From Megaustenia siamemsis (lineage: Eukaryota; Mollusca; Gastropoda; Stylommatophora; Ariophantidae), in NCBI GenBank assembly GCA_032433765.1, contig JAVIAB010000051.1, positions 53,801,328 through 53,865,327 on the forward strand: 64,000 nucleotides of DNA, written 5' to 3'. The notes beneath the pieces are model-generated. The model was not told the origin of the DNA. It saw nothing but the letters and a program-made list of their open reading frames with translations, and ran no database searches. Position numbers and translations under genes: made by a program. Shown here one piece after another: positions 44,626-55,450 of the stretch. Position 1 is the first letter of the stretch. Each line of letters starts with the position of its first letter.

Positions 44626-45719
44626 CGTGTCTGTGGTACAGTTAATGTTTTGGTCTGTTGTGCCCTGTGTGCAGTATGAAGATCTTATTTCTGTGGTACA
44701 GTTAATATTTTGGTCTGTTGTGCCCTGTGTGCAGTATGAAGATCTTATTTCTGTGGTACAGTTAATGTTTTGGTCTGTTGTGCCCTGTGTGCAGTATGAA
44801 GATCTGATTTATGTGGTACAGTTAATGTTTTGGTCTGCTGTACCCTGTGTGCAGTATGAAGACCTGATTTCTGTGGTACAGTTAATGTTTTGGTCTGTTG
44901 TGCCCTGTGTGCAGTATGAAGATCTTATTTCTGTGGTACAGTTAATGTTTTGGTCTGTTGTGCCCTGCGTGCAGTATGAAGATCTTATTTCTGTGTTACA
45001 ATTGATGTTTTTGGTCAGTGTGCCATGTATGCAGTATAAATATATAGTTTCTGTGGTACAGTTAATGTTTTGGTCTGTTGTGCCCTGTGTGCAGTATGAA
45101 GATCTTATTTCTGTGGTACAATTGATGTTTTTGGTCAGTGTGCCATGTATGCAGTATAAATATATAGTTTCTGAGGTACAGTTAATGTTTTGGTCTATTG
45201 TGCTCTGTGTGCAGTATGAAGATCTTATTTCTGTGGTACAGTTAATGTTTTGGTCTGTTGTGCCCTGTGTGCAGTATGAAGACCTGATTTATGTGGTACA
45301 GTTAATGTTTTGGTCTATTGTGCTCTGTGTACAGTATGAAGACCTGATTTATGTGGTACAGTTAATGTTTTGGTCTATTGTGCTCTGTGTGCAGTATGAA
45401 GATCTTATTTCTGTGGTACAGTTAATGTTTTGGTCTATTGTGCCCTGTGTACAGTATGAAGACCTGATTTATGTGGTACAGTTAATGTTTTGGTCTATTG
45501 TGCTCTGTGTACAGTATGAAGATCTTATTTCTGTGGTACAGTTAATGTTTTGGTCTATTGTGCTCTGTGTACAGTATGAAGATCTTATTTCTGTGGTACA
45601 GTTAATGTTTTGGTCTATTGTGCTCTGTGTGCAGTATGAAGATTTGTTTTTTGTGGTACAGTTACTGATTTGTTTTGTTTTGCTCTCTCTGTGCTGTATA
45701 AAGATCTGTATATGTGGTA
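44626..45719. repeat. 60 bp minisatellite, ~18 copies
   Basis: Unit begins 'tctgtggtacagttaatgtt', then 'ttggtctgttgtgccctgtg' and 'tgcagtatgaagatcttatt'. Two strongly diverged, mutually near-identical units (45001-45060 and 45121-45180) alternate with normal units, implying a 120 bp block duplication. A 399-codon frame (44588-45787) with a 20-residue repeat runs through and ends in LINE sequence. I consider it an artefact. The array continues for ~40 bp at 46141 beyond the LINE-D insertion. Confidence 0.96.
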
Positions 45720-46138
45720 GAACAAGGAAAAAAATAGATTTATCCAAAATAAAATGCTACAAAAAATCCTTAAAATACTTTGGATAATGAAAAAGAGCAA
45801 TGAAGACATACTAAAAGACTTAAACATTAACAAGAACTGGCTTATAAGCACCAGTCTACAGAGGGAATTTAAATAATATGGCCACGTCAAAGACACAGCG
45901 GGCTTGTGAAAAAAAAAAACAATCATGGAAGGCTTGGTTTCCGGGAGACACATCAGGGGCAGACCAACAAGAAGGTGGTTTCAAGATAATCAATAACACC
46001 TTGAATGTGACAACATATGAATTGAGAGATCTGGTTAGAGACAGATTCTTTCAGATGGGTTGTGGTGAATGCAACACGTTCTGCAAAGGAAAGGCGACCT
46101 GATGATGATGATGATGATGATTGATGATGATGATGATG
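45720..46138 (+). mobile_element. LINE-D 3' end inserted in the 60 bp array
   Basis: Plus-strand end of another RTE-like LINE: K-K-S-N-E-D-I-L-K-D-L near 45795, F-K-Y-Y-G-H-V-K near 45872, R-G-R-P-T-R-R-W-F-Q-D-N near 45956 and a final C-K-G-K-A-T at ~46100 followed by a (TGA)n tail to 46140. A perfect 10 bp duplication, atatgtggta (45710-45719 and 46139-46148), flanks it and the minisatellite resumes immediately. It contains stops and a frame change. RT core missing. Confidence 0.9.
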
Positions 46139-46189
46139 ATATGTGGTACAATTAATTTCTTGGTCTGCTGTACTCTCCACAGTCTTGAA

Positions 46190-47019
46190 ATGGTAACTTG
46201 GTCGACCCTGGGCACAGTTTGTGTTCGGCATTACTCCCTTCGTAGTTTAATAGAGGTTGATATAGCTTTTCTCTCATTTCATGGAATTAACAATGTGATA
46301 ACAATAACTACAACACAAACAAGATATGTAAGTAGTGACAACTATTTGTTTTATCATGTTGTTCATGCTAGAAATAAAAGATATGCTATAACTCACATCT
46401 TTTCACGCGCAGCTGGGATGATTTTCATGTAACTACTTCTATTTGTTTTTTGTTAATATCAGTAGCATGGTGGTTAGGTTACTCGTTTCACAATATAGTA
46501 AAAATAGTAATGTTAAAGTAGCGTTGATCCCAGCCTTGCACTCTCCAATAGACCCAACCTAAAAAAAAAACTGAATAAACACCTGGCATACTGAGCTAGG
46601 AAAAGTGTCAACAGCTAGGAAGAACACTGGCCACCTAAACTTAAAATCTGAGAGCCTAATTCATTCTCATAAAACATTATATGGGAAAAACATTATCTTT
46701 GTTTATTATTTATGTTTATAATTAACTGGTTGTTCGTTAAGGTGCCTCCGAGATGTTTCCAGCGTTGGGTTCTGGAATAATCTCTGTAGTTTTTGTGGAA
46801 ATTCTTTTCTTATTAAGCATTTCATGTTCATTAAAGTAGCCTCAGTGAGAGAAAATAGCTTGAACCAGAGAAAGGGGACAGTACTCAAAGTGTTGAAGAT
46901 CGCTGTTAGTATTGGTTCTTGTTGTATACGTTGTCATTCACGTTGCTTGCCTTTAGTTGACTTTCTACTTTTGTTATTTTACATTAATTTGACTTTGGTA
47001 TTTGGTTAAATAACTTTAG
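46190..47019. other. Unannotated stretch
   Basis: Open frames up to 103 codons (46121-46432) but nothing recognisable. A possible tRNA-like phrase near 46464-46540 is too weak to call. Confidence 0.4.
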
Positions 47020-47835
47020 CATTACGTCAGTAACTGTAGACATCCCACCGGCTTGACGTAGGTGACTGTAGACATCCCACCGGCTTGACGTAGGTAACTG
47101 TAGACATCCCACCTGCTTGACGTCAGTGATGGTAGACATTCTAGTAGCTTGACGTCAGGGACCGTAGACATCACACTAGCTTGGCGTTAGTGACTGTAAA
47201 CATCAAACCAACTTGACGTCAGTAATAGTAGACATGCCAGTAACCTGACGTCAGGGACCGTAGGCATCACACTAGCTTGGCGTTAGTGACTGTAAACATC
47301 AAACCAACTTGACGTCAGTAATAGTAGATATGCCAGTAACTTGACGTCAGGGACCGTAGACATCACACTAGCTTGGGTTAGTGACTGTAAACATCAAACC
47401 AACTTGACGTCAGTGTTAGTAGACATGCCAGTAACTTGTCGCCAGGGACCGTAGACATCTCACTAGCCTGATGTCAGTGATGGTAGACATACTAGTAGCT
47501 TGATGTCAGGAACCGTAGACATCCCCCCAGCTTGACGTCAGAGACCGTAGACATCTCTCCAGCTTGACGTCAGTGACTGTAGACATCCCACCAGCTTGAC
47601 GTCAGCAATAGTAGACATTCCAGTAGCTTGACGTCAGAGACAGTAGACATCTCACTAGCTTGACGTCAGTGACAGTAGACATCCCATCAGTTTGACGTCA
47701 GTGACTGTATAAATCCCACCAGCCTAACGTTATAGACCGTAGACATCCCACCAGCTTAACGTCAATGACTGTACACATCCCAGCAGCCTGACGTCAGTGT
47801 CTGTAGACGCCACAGCAGCATGACGTCAAGGATTG
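47020..47835. repeat. 32 bp degenerate minisatellite with repeated TGACGTCA
   Basis: Unit theme 'cttgacgtcagtgactgtag' + 'acatcccaccag', ~25 copies with substantial divergence. By eye about 15 copies keep the perfect palindrome TGACGTCA, the consensus cAMP-response element bound by CREB/ATF proteins. Other bases vary more. Whether any site is bound is unknown. A longer sub-block ('tagcttggcgttagtgactg', 'taaacatcaaaccaacttga') repeats three times at ~95 bp. Confidence 0.9.
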
Positions 47836-48400
47836 GACATTTCAGTAAAGTCGCATAAATTGTTTTTTTTTTTTTTTGGGGGGGGGGGGGAAGATTTCAA
47901 CTGCACTATACCAGTATCAGTGTACATTCCAATAGCTTTACTTCAAACGTCCAATTTTGTGGAAATTCAATTGGTCGATATCAGTGACAAGGAACATGAC
48001 AGAAGCTTACAAACAATGATTATGAACATTTCATAAGTGCAGTATCAGTGGTAGTGGACATTACAGTAGCCTGAATTTTATTGGCATGATATCGGTGACG
48101 ACATTCCAAAATAAAAAACAAAACTGATGTCAATGATTGTCATCATTCCTACAGCCTTGCGTCGATGATTGTCATCTTTCCCGTCAATGATTGTCATCGT
48201 TCCAAAAGCTTTGAATTAATGAATGTTGACACATTAATGTCTAAGTTTGTGGAGATTTAATTATATTGATATCGAAGGTGAACATTAGAATAGCTTTACT
48301 TCAATGATTGTCGTTATACACGAAACCTCACGCCGATGATTGTCGTTATACACGAAACCTCACGCCGATGATTGTCGTCACTCCAATAGTTTTTTTTTTT
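47836..48400. repeat. Decayed continuation of the 32 bp repeat
   Basis: After a T/G homopolymer run (47861-47890), phrases 'gtcaatgattgtcatc' (three times, 48120-48210) and 'cacgccgatgattgtcgtta' (twice, 48329 and 48361, 32 bp apart) suggest an eroded extension of the array. Confidence 0.6.
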
Positions 48401-48880
48401 TTTGTTTTTTCTTTAAATCTGGGATGTTGTTATAAATCTCTATACATAGACCATCTGCTTGTGTCCTACCATGAATTACTGAAGTTTCAAGAAGAACTGA
48501 AGAAATATTCCCCATCTGTGGTGCAATGTCCATTCGTCTGCCTTCTGTATCTTGCTACGACAAAACCAAAGCTGAAAAGAAAAAAGAAACAGAGAAATAT
48601 ATCAGTAGCTATCATCAATAACATTTAAATTAAATTGTTATAGTTTTCCTTGTTTGTTGTCAGTACTCAGTAGAACAGTGGTTACCAAACTGTTGAAGAC
48701 AACCTCTCAAGAAGCCGACTAAACTGTGATCTGGTAATGGGATGGGGTAATGGCAGAGATTATTTCTTTAAATTTCCTTTTATTTTTACATGAAATTTTC
48801 CCACAGAAGGATTCAACACTTTAATCAAGTCCATCTGCCAGTTATGAAAGTGCGTCGCAGGTAATCTGGCAGCTATAAAA
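48401..48880. other. Unannotated stretch
   Basis: AT-rich; no gene or repeat recognised. Confidence 0.5.
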
Positions 48881-48920
<40 letters not shown>

Positions 48921-49312
48921 CTGTGTGTGTGTGCTTGAGTGTGTGTAGTATGCGTGAGCGGTTATGTCCTATCTCGCCTTCAAGTTAAAAACCACGATTC
49001 AAGTATTTTGTCTTTAACTCTTTTGTTCTTATCATGTGTGTGCGTGTGTGTGTGTGTGTGTGTGTGCATGTGTGTATGTGTGCGCGCACGCGTATGTGTA
49101 CATGTGTGTGTATGTGTGCGTGCGTTTGTGAGTATGTGTGTGCGTTTCTGTATGTGTGCGTGTGTGAGTGTGTACTTGTATGTGCGTGTATATGCGTGAA
49201 CGGTTATGTCCTATCTCGCCTTCAAGTTATAACCCATGATGCATGTGCTTTGTCGTTAACTCTATTGTTCATATGTATGTGCGTGAGTATGTGTGTGCGT
49301 GCGCGCGCGCAT
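48881..49312. repeat. TG-rich microsatellites in a ~242 bp duplication
   Basis: The phrase 'cggttatgtcctatctcgcc' + 'ttcaagtta' occurs at 48959 and 49201, each time followed by ~60 bp of related sequence and then a TG/CG repeat (49034-49195 and ~49270-49312). This is a tandem duplication of a unit carrying a microsatellite. Confidence 0.85.
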
Positions 49313-49319
49313 TAATTGA

Positions 49320-50167
49320 TTTGACAATAAACTCTTGGACGATCTCAACTCCGAAGACGACTTGGCACTCTTGAGCTCAACACACCCTGAAGCTTAAGAA
49401 AAAAAAACAGAACAACTCCACAATATTTCTGGTCAAATAAGCCTCTCTGGTCGACACAAACAAAACTGGAAGTCCTCAATATTGCCAACATATCCTCTCA
49501 TATAAAACTTAACAATGAAAGTGTGTCTATATTTCTGCCCAGATATATGTAAGATTGATATAAATATAAATATAAATATAGACAAAGAAGGAGGAACAGA
49601 GAATGATACCAAAATACGGATATCAAAAGCAAGAGGGGCATTCATTGGACTGGGAAACATAGGGAAGTCCAAAGAAATTAGGTTAAATAAAAAAAAATAC
49701 AATTTCCAACTCCAATGTTAAGTCAATATTATTATATGGCTGTGAAAAATGGAGAATAACAAAAATGACAATCATGAAGATACAGACCTTCATTAATGGA
49801 TGCTTACGCAGAATAAACGGTTGGAAATGGCAGGACAAAATCACTAATATAGAATTATGGAAATGTGCCAGTCAAATACCAGTGGATAAAGAGATACAGC
49901 GAAGACGATGGCGCTGGACAGGACACACATTGTGAAAGCCGACTGAAAGCCAACTGAACACAACAGACCATTTTTTTAATCCCCAAGGAAAATCACAAAG
50001 TGGAAGGCCAAGACATTCTTGGAGAAGACAAATGGAAGCAAAGATGAAGATAATGGGGAAGACATGAAACAATCTTAAAGGAATGACAGGAAACAGATCG
50101 CTTGGAAAGTGTTTGTTGAAGACCTATGCTCCACAGGGAGCTGAAAGGTTAAACAAGAAGAAGAATG
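49320..50167 (+). mobile_element. LINE-C, longest copy (3)
   Basis: Starts at a degraded RT motif C region: L-D-D-L-N-S-E-D-D-L-A-L-L-S (49333-49377; family members have F-A-D-D). It continues with G-G-T-E-N-D-T-K-I-R-I near 49588, I-L-L-Y-G-C-E near 49729, L-R-R-I near 49805, R-R-R-W-R-W-T-G-H near 49900, S-G-R-P-R-H-S-W-R-R near 50000 and an end 'tatgctccacagggagctga' with an AAG-type tail at ~50150. Several frameshifts. Endonuclease and most of RT absent. Confidence 0.85.
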
Positions 50168-50480
50168 AAAGTTTACAAACAGTTGCACGTTTTATCTAAC
50201 TAGGCAAATGTCCAGAGATGCAGGCATAACATAGAATGCTTTCAACAAATTGAGGAACCCCTGGAGATCCAAAGTTCTCAGTAAACGAACAAAACTTAAG
50301 ATTGTTCCACTCCTGTGTGATGTCAGTGCTGACATATGAATGTGAACATTTTTAATCCACCCATACTTTAGATAGGAAACATAAGCTGCAGAAAACATAT
50401 TTCAAACTAACCAATAAGAGACGAATCCAAACAAGAACTAGTGCCTCACTTTATAAGAAGGAGCTGGAAATACTTCTGCT
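50168..50480 (+). mobile_element. LINE-J, left half (split by LINE-B)
   Basis: The plus strand reads S-V-L-T-Y-E-C-E near 50328, then H-K-L-Q-K-T and finally S-W-K-Y-F-C at 50464-50480, where the LINE-B insertion begins. The right half at 51083 continues F-R-Y-V-L-K-M-D-E-E-R-L. The related copy at 54560-54960 keeps W-K-Y-I-G-N-V-L-R-M-N-E-E-R-L uninterrupted, confirming the join. Confidence 0.8.
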
Positions 50481-51082
50481 CATCATCATCATCATTGAGT
50501 GCCGTCTAAACATCGAAGGTTGGCTACCATGGATCGCCATTCTACTCTGTCTCTTGCTTTGATGGTGCAGATTGTCATAGGTTGACTTGTCCATCTTTTG
50601 GTGTTGCTCTTCCATGTTAGTCTTGGTCTGCCTCTGCCTCTTTTAACATGTATTTTCCCTTCCAATATGACTTTTATTAGGCTGTTGTGTCTTTTAACAT
50701 GCCCCACAAATTTAATGTGTTTTGTTCTAATTGTGTTTAGTAGTTCTCTTTTCATTGTTAGTTGTTTTAAAATGTCATTGTTTGTTATCTTTCTTTTCAT
50801 CCAATTCTACCTATTCTTCTATAAATCCACATTTCAGGGGCTTCAATTTTCTATTATATTTTCTGGTCTAATGTCCATGTTTCTGCACCATACAGGAATA
50901 TTGAGAAGATGTAACATTTTGCTATTCTTAGTTTTAGCCCTGGTGTTATTTGTTTTGATGTTAGTATATTTTTTCATGGCATTAAAATTACTTTTTGCCA
51001 TTCCTATTGTTTTGTCTATTTCAGTTGTACATTTTCCATCACTGGTCATAGTATATCCCAGTTAGTTGTAGTTCTGAATATA
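50481..51082 (-). mobile_element. LINE-B 3' end (copy 4) inserted in LINE-J
   Basis: Minus-strand LINE-B with TGA tail ('catcatcatcatca' at 50481-50495). The frame 50800-50495 reads F-V-G-H-V-K-R-H-N-S-L, K-R-G-R-G-R-P-R-L-T-W and M-V-A-N-L-R. Upstream, M-T-S-D-G-K-C-T-T-E-I appears near 51045. Imperfect target duplications are tacttctgct (50471-50480) and tagttccgct (51083-51092), 8/10 matching. This copy has R-G-R-P where the 6-8 kb pair has R-V-R-P. Confidence 0.88.
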
Positions 51083-51327
51083 TAGTTCCGCTATGTTTTG
51101 AAAATGGATGAAGAAAGACTTACCCCTGAGGCATTCCACGTGGAAACCACCTGGTAAAAGAAAAGAAAGCCGACCAAGATAATCCTTAAAGCAGAACATC
51201 GACTACGGAATGTTCAACCATGGGACTGAGATACAACCAAGAGCTGCAAGAACTAGCAGCAAATCGTCATTTGTGTAGAACTTTGAAATGCACACTCTAT
51301 GTGCATTCTTCGGCCTGAGAGGAAAAA
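51083..51327 (+). mobile_element. LINE-J, right half and 3' end
   Basis: V-L-K-M-D-E-E-R-L near 51098, then a frame change, an A-F-H-x-E-T-T-W equivalent, R-K-x-x-P-T near 51160, and A-A-N-R-H-L near 51255. The coding end is followed by 'ggcctgagaggaaaaatg' and then by the (TATG)n array, which sits where the element's tail should be. Confidence 0.8.
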
Positions 51328-51645
51328 TGTATGTATGTATGTATGTATGTATGTATGTATGTATGTATGTATGTATGTATGTATGTATGTATGTATGTAT
51401 GTATGTATGTATGTATGTATGTATGTATGTATGTATGTATGTATGCATGTATGAATGTATCTATGTATGTATCTATGTATGTCCTATGTCTGTATCTATG
51501 TATGTATGTATGATTGTATGTATCTATGTATGTATGTATGTATGTATGTATGTATGTTATGTATGTATGTATGTATGTATGTATGTATGTATGTATGTAT
51601 GTATGTATGTATGTATGTCCTATGTCTGTATATATATGTGTATGT
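51328..51645. repeat. (TATG)n array, probably the LINE-J tail
   Basis: About 78 tetranucleotides with a few CTAT/TCCTATG interruptions. It starts exactly at the 3' end of LINE-J, so it probably grew from that element's tail. Frames of 60-137 codons through it (M-Y-V-C repeats) are artefacts. Confidence 0.95.
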
Positions 51646-52034
51646 ATGTATACATATGCATTTATGTGTTTAAATGTGATATGTTGTCTACTAGACCATA
51701 ACGTATGTACCTAGGTGTTGTTCTTACATTTCGCCCTACACCACTGTAAATATTGCTTATGCGTGGTTGTTATATCATGACGTCACAATAATAAAACATG
51801 TATGTATTATCTGTTCCTTTCCAGCTCATCATACACGTAGACAATGCAGTTCATTATCAAGTCTGAAAGGCCAGAATTCGGCATCCTACTGAGTTCATGA
51901 TAGATATTCCTCGTTTCTTTTGATCACACCCAAGCTGTCACAGATGTCGAGAACATTGCAACCTGGCAGAAGAAAAGTTACAACAAAAAAAAAGGCAATT
52001 TGGCCAAACAATTTGTGTTTTCTATTTCGTCTTT
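51646..52034. other. Unannotated stretch
   Basis: Unique sequence with no recognisable gene. Confidence 0.5.
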
Positions 52035-52297
52035 GGGAGCCGCGATAGCTCAGTAGTTAGTGAACGGGACTACAAAGAACAAGAGGTAGGGTTCGATACC
52101 AACCGAAGGCTTCCAGTTCACCCAGACTTTAATGGGTACCGGATTTTTTTCTGGGAAAGTAAAGCTGCATGGGTGTAATACCGACCACATTACCCCAAAA
52201 ATCATGTGCCGTAGGTCTGTAAAATTTATGGACACAAACACTATATTCCCTATACGCCACTTGTCGTGACGGGAGGTACTTCACTTTTTTTTTATAT
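52035..52297 (+). mobile_element. SINE1 copy (g)
   Basis: Complete head GGGAGCCGCGATAGCTCAG with B-box-like GGTTCGATACC (52090-52100), full body, and T-rich tail 'ggtacttcacttttttttt'. No clear target duplication found. Confidence 0.92.
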
Positions 52298-52430
52298 TGT
52301 GTTCTTTGTAGTACACCTTGAAGACAAATAATAAGCTGGACAGTGAGAGAAGGAACTCATATTCCCTTTTCTTTCTACCCCGACTTGCGTTATTACAGAT
52401 ATGTTTACAATAATTATCACACCGTGGTTT

Positions 52431-52735
52431 GGGGGACTGGATGGTCTCGAGGCAAGACGCTGGCCTCGAGACAGTGAGGTTGTGGGTTCAAATCCCGGCT
52501 ACACCGGTTGGGATTTTTATCTATGATTTCTCTCTGCGGCAACCATCCCTGGTCTCAGAAGCGAGGCCCGGCTTGAAGCGTCATGGCAATTACAAATCGA
52601 CGGACAAAAATATGAGTACCTCCGAAGTGGGAGTTATCTGCCTGTGCGGCGAGGGACCCATGTGCACACCGCTGCCAGGGAAAAATGGATTAACACGCAA
52701 AATTTAGTTCCTAGTCTCTAGCGAAAAAAAAAAAA
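52431..52735 (+). mobile_element. SINE3 copy 2
   Basis: Matches SINE3 copy 1 throughout: A-box-like ATGGTCTCGAGGC (~52441), B-box-like GGTTCAAATCCC (52485-52496), 'ctctgcggcaaccat', 'gcctgtgcggcgaggga', 'ggattaacacgcaaaattt' and a poly(A) tail. Target duplications caccgtggttt (52420-52430) and caccgcggttt (52736-52746), 10/11 matching, flank it. Confidence 0.92.
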
Positions 52736-52746
52736 CACCGCGGTTT

Positions 52747-53144
<398 letters not shown>

Positions 53145-54559
53145 GTTTTATATATACATGATATGACATAAGAAAAGAAATATGTAAATGCAAGCATATG
53201 TGTTGATAAAGATAATGTTTCTCTTTATGGTCCCATGTTTGTTTTTTTCGTTAGGGTACAATAGTTAATAATAAAATATCATAAATATGGAGTACATACC
53301 ATTATTGCTAACACCGTTAACAAAATACTTCGTGCAATGAAAACATGAGAGTGACGTCTGAGTAATTGAAAAGGTACGGTTCACATGCCAACTTTTCTTC
53401 ACTTGTTTTTCCTTAATACATGACACGAACGAACCTTTATACGCATGTCTTCCCAACACTTTCATTGACTAGCTGGATCATTTATTTGTCATGTCTATCT
53501 ATTTTCATGTACAAAATACTGGCCCCTAAAATTAACATTAGAAAACTCATTACATTAGAAATGACGATCCGCCAGTCGACTTTGTTAACTCAATTGGCAC
53601 TTGATGATATTGTCGTCCTGGCTTGCTGAGATTAATACGGGAATTATGGGGCATGTGGTCACTCTTAGAAACTTTCGGTGATTTCTACTTTGACAAAAAT
53701 GCACAGATTTTGTAGATGTGTGTGAGTGCACATTGGACCAGCCGTTACAATCCGTTGTACTCAAATGCATTAATCAGTCGATGCGGACTGTTGTAGTGTT
53801 TAGTAGACTGTTTTTATTGTGATCTAATTACCTTATTTCTTTGTTTATCAAGTGTTTCTTGATAAAGAGGTTTCATGTTTCCTAGTGTTTCTTGATGTTG
53901 CCTGTTTCTTTGCTTCCTAAATGTTTATTGATAATCGTTCTTCTTTCCTTTATGCAGACGAAGCCAAATCATTATAGCTGTGTGATTGTGCCTGTGATTA
54001 AACAGTTGAACATCAACACCATATCTTCATCTCTGTCAAGGTATACCGTACAGGTTAATTGTGCTTATATCTATCTCGTCTTTAATATAGAACACTGGCT
54101 TGTAGATATTGGCTCGTTCTTTGCCAGTTCGTAAATCGATAATAGTAAGTAACAGAGTACAGCTCTCGATTTATTCATGAACAACAGTTGTGTTGCTCGG
54201 GGTATGTGACAGCGTGTTTTGTTACATTAACAGAAATATTGATTACAAAAATAGTACAGTGTGTTGTTTTCAGAACGATAAATGTAATGTGCACTCAGCG
54301 ATACGTTGTATTAGGAATGATAACGGGAATAACAGAACCCGCAACAGATTAACTAAAGCAGACAGAAATAAAACTGAACCTGTACACAGTTATAGGGATT
54401 GAGGAGAGGATTTGTTAACGATCAAAATAATGAAATGGAGGTGTAGTTTAAGAAAAACAGAAACATGAATTGGCGGAGAAATTAATTTTCCCCTGCCGAA
54501 GACGACATACAGAGCAGAAGTCATAGTTCTCTAGGATTGCCAATTTACAGCTAGTTTCT
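53145..54559. other. Unannotated stretch
   Basis: About 1.4 kb. Frames up to 80 codons (53892-54134, plus) without recognisable motif. No arrays. If a host exon exists in the window, this is one of few places with room for it, but I cannot support one. Confidence 0.5.
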
Positions 54560-54960
54560 GGTTGTTTCTTGGTCTCTTTGTTGAGCCTTCCCTAGTAATT
54601 GTTCTACTTAGCGATTCTCTTGGTAGGTCTTGTTTTCTTTACCAGATGGTTTCCATACGAATACCTGATGGGGAAGTCTTTCTTCGTTCATTCTCAACAC
54701 ATTACCGATGTATTTCCAACTCTCTTCATATAAAATTGAACACGTATTCTTGTTCACATTTGTATCTTATCTCTCAAACTTATTTTTGAGGTTCTTTAGA
54801 GACACTTTTTTTTCAAAGGCATTTAATATCTTCTGTAAAGTCTGGATGGCTTTCCAGCTTTCATATCCATATGTTAGTACTGATACCAAGCAGGAGAATT
54901 TTCTTTTTGTTTACTGGGCATTTCAGATCTCCAGATGTTCGTCAGTTTGTTGATAACACT
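54560..54960 (-). mobile_element. LINE-J fragment (copy 2)
   Basis: The minus strand reads S-V-L-T-Y-G-Y-E-S-W-K-A-I near 54890, N-A-F-E-K-K near 54820, E-S-W-K-Y-I-G-N-V-L-R-M-N near 54720 and P-H-Q-V-F-V-W-K-P-S-G-K near 54665. Both ends are missing: no RT core and no 3' tail. Three frame breaks. Confidence 0.8.
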
Positions 54961-55239
54961 TGATGCTGGTGCTACAGAATAAGCTTTCATTTATACCCCT
55001 CGTAGTTTCGAAGTTTAGAACACGTCTCTTTGTCACCATCACTGTCCTTGGACCATGTCCATTAGCATTTAATTCTCTTTGCTGTCAACGCAAGAAGTTC
55101 TCAACACCGTACACGAGAACAGCAACACCGGCGAGGAGAACAGCAACACCGGCGAGGGCCATCAAAGGTTATTTCAGAGAACTGATTAATCGGTCGTTTC
55201 AGAAATATTATTTTATTGGTTATTTTTAAAAAGAGATCT
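54961..55239. other. Spacer with a 20 bp direct repeat
   Basis: 'gagaacagcaacaccggcga' occurs twice in tandem at ~55113-55156. Otherwise unrecognised. Confidence 0.5.
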
Positions 55240-55450
55240 TATTAATTGATTATTTTAAAAACTTATTGATTGGCCATTTCGTAAATTTATTAATTTGTAA
55301 TTTCAAAAGTCTTATTAATTGGTAATTTTAAAAGTCTTATTAATTGGTAATTTCAGAAGTCTTATTAATAGGTAGCTTCAAAAGTCTTATTAATTGGTAA
55401 TTTCAAAAGTCTTCTTAATTGGTAATTTCAGAAGTTATTTATGTGAAGAT
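55240..55450. repeat. 25 bp degenerate minisatellite
   Basis: Unit 'ttattaattggtaatttcaa' + 'aagtc', about 8 copies, more diverged at the left, where related phrases reach back to ~55180. Confidence 0.85.

Noticed and set aside
44588..45787. 399-codon ORF with a 20-residue repeat resembling membrane helices
   Set aside because: Stop-free 60 bp array; its C-terminus runs straight into an inserted LINE, so it cannot be a native gene end.
46455..46560. Possible SINE head (agcatggtggttaggtt ... gcgttgatccc)
   Set aside because: Box spacing is plausible but the boxes are poor and no related copy is present.
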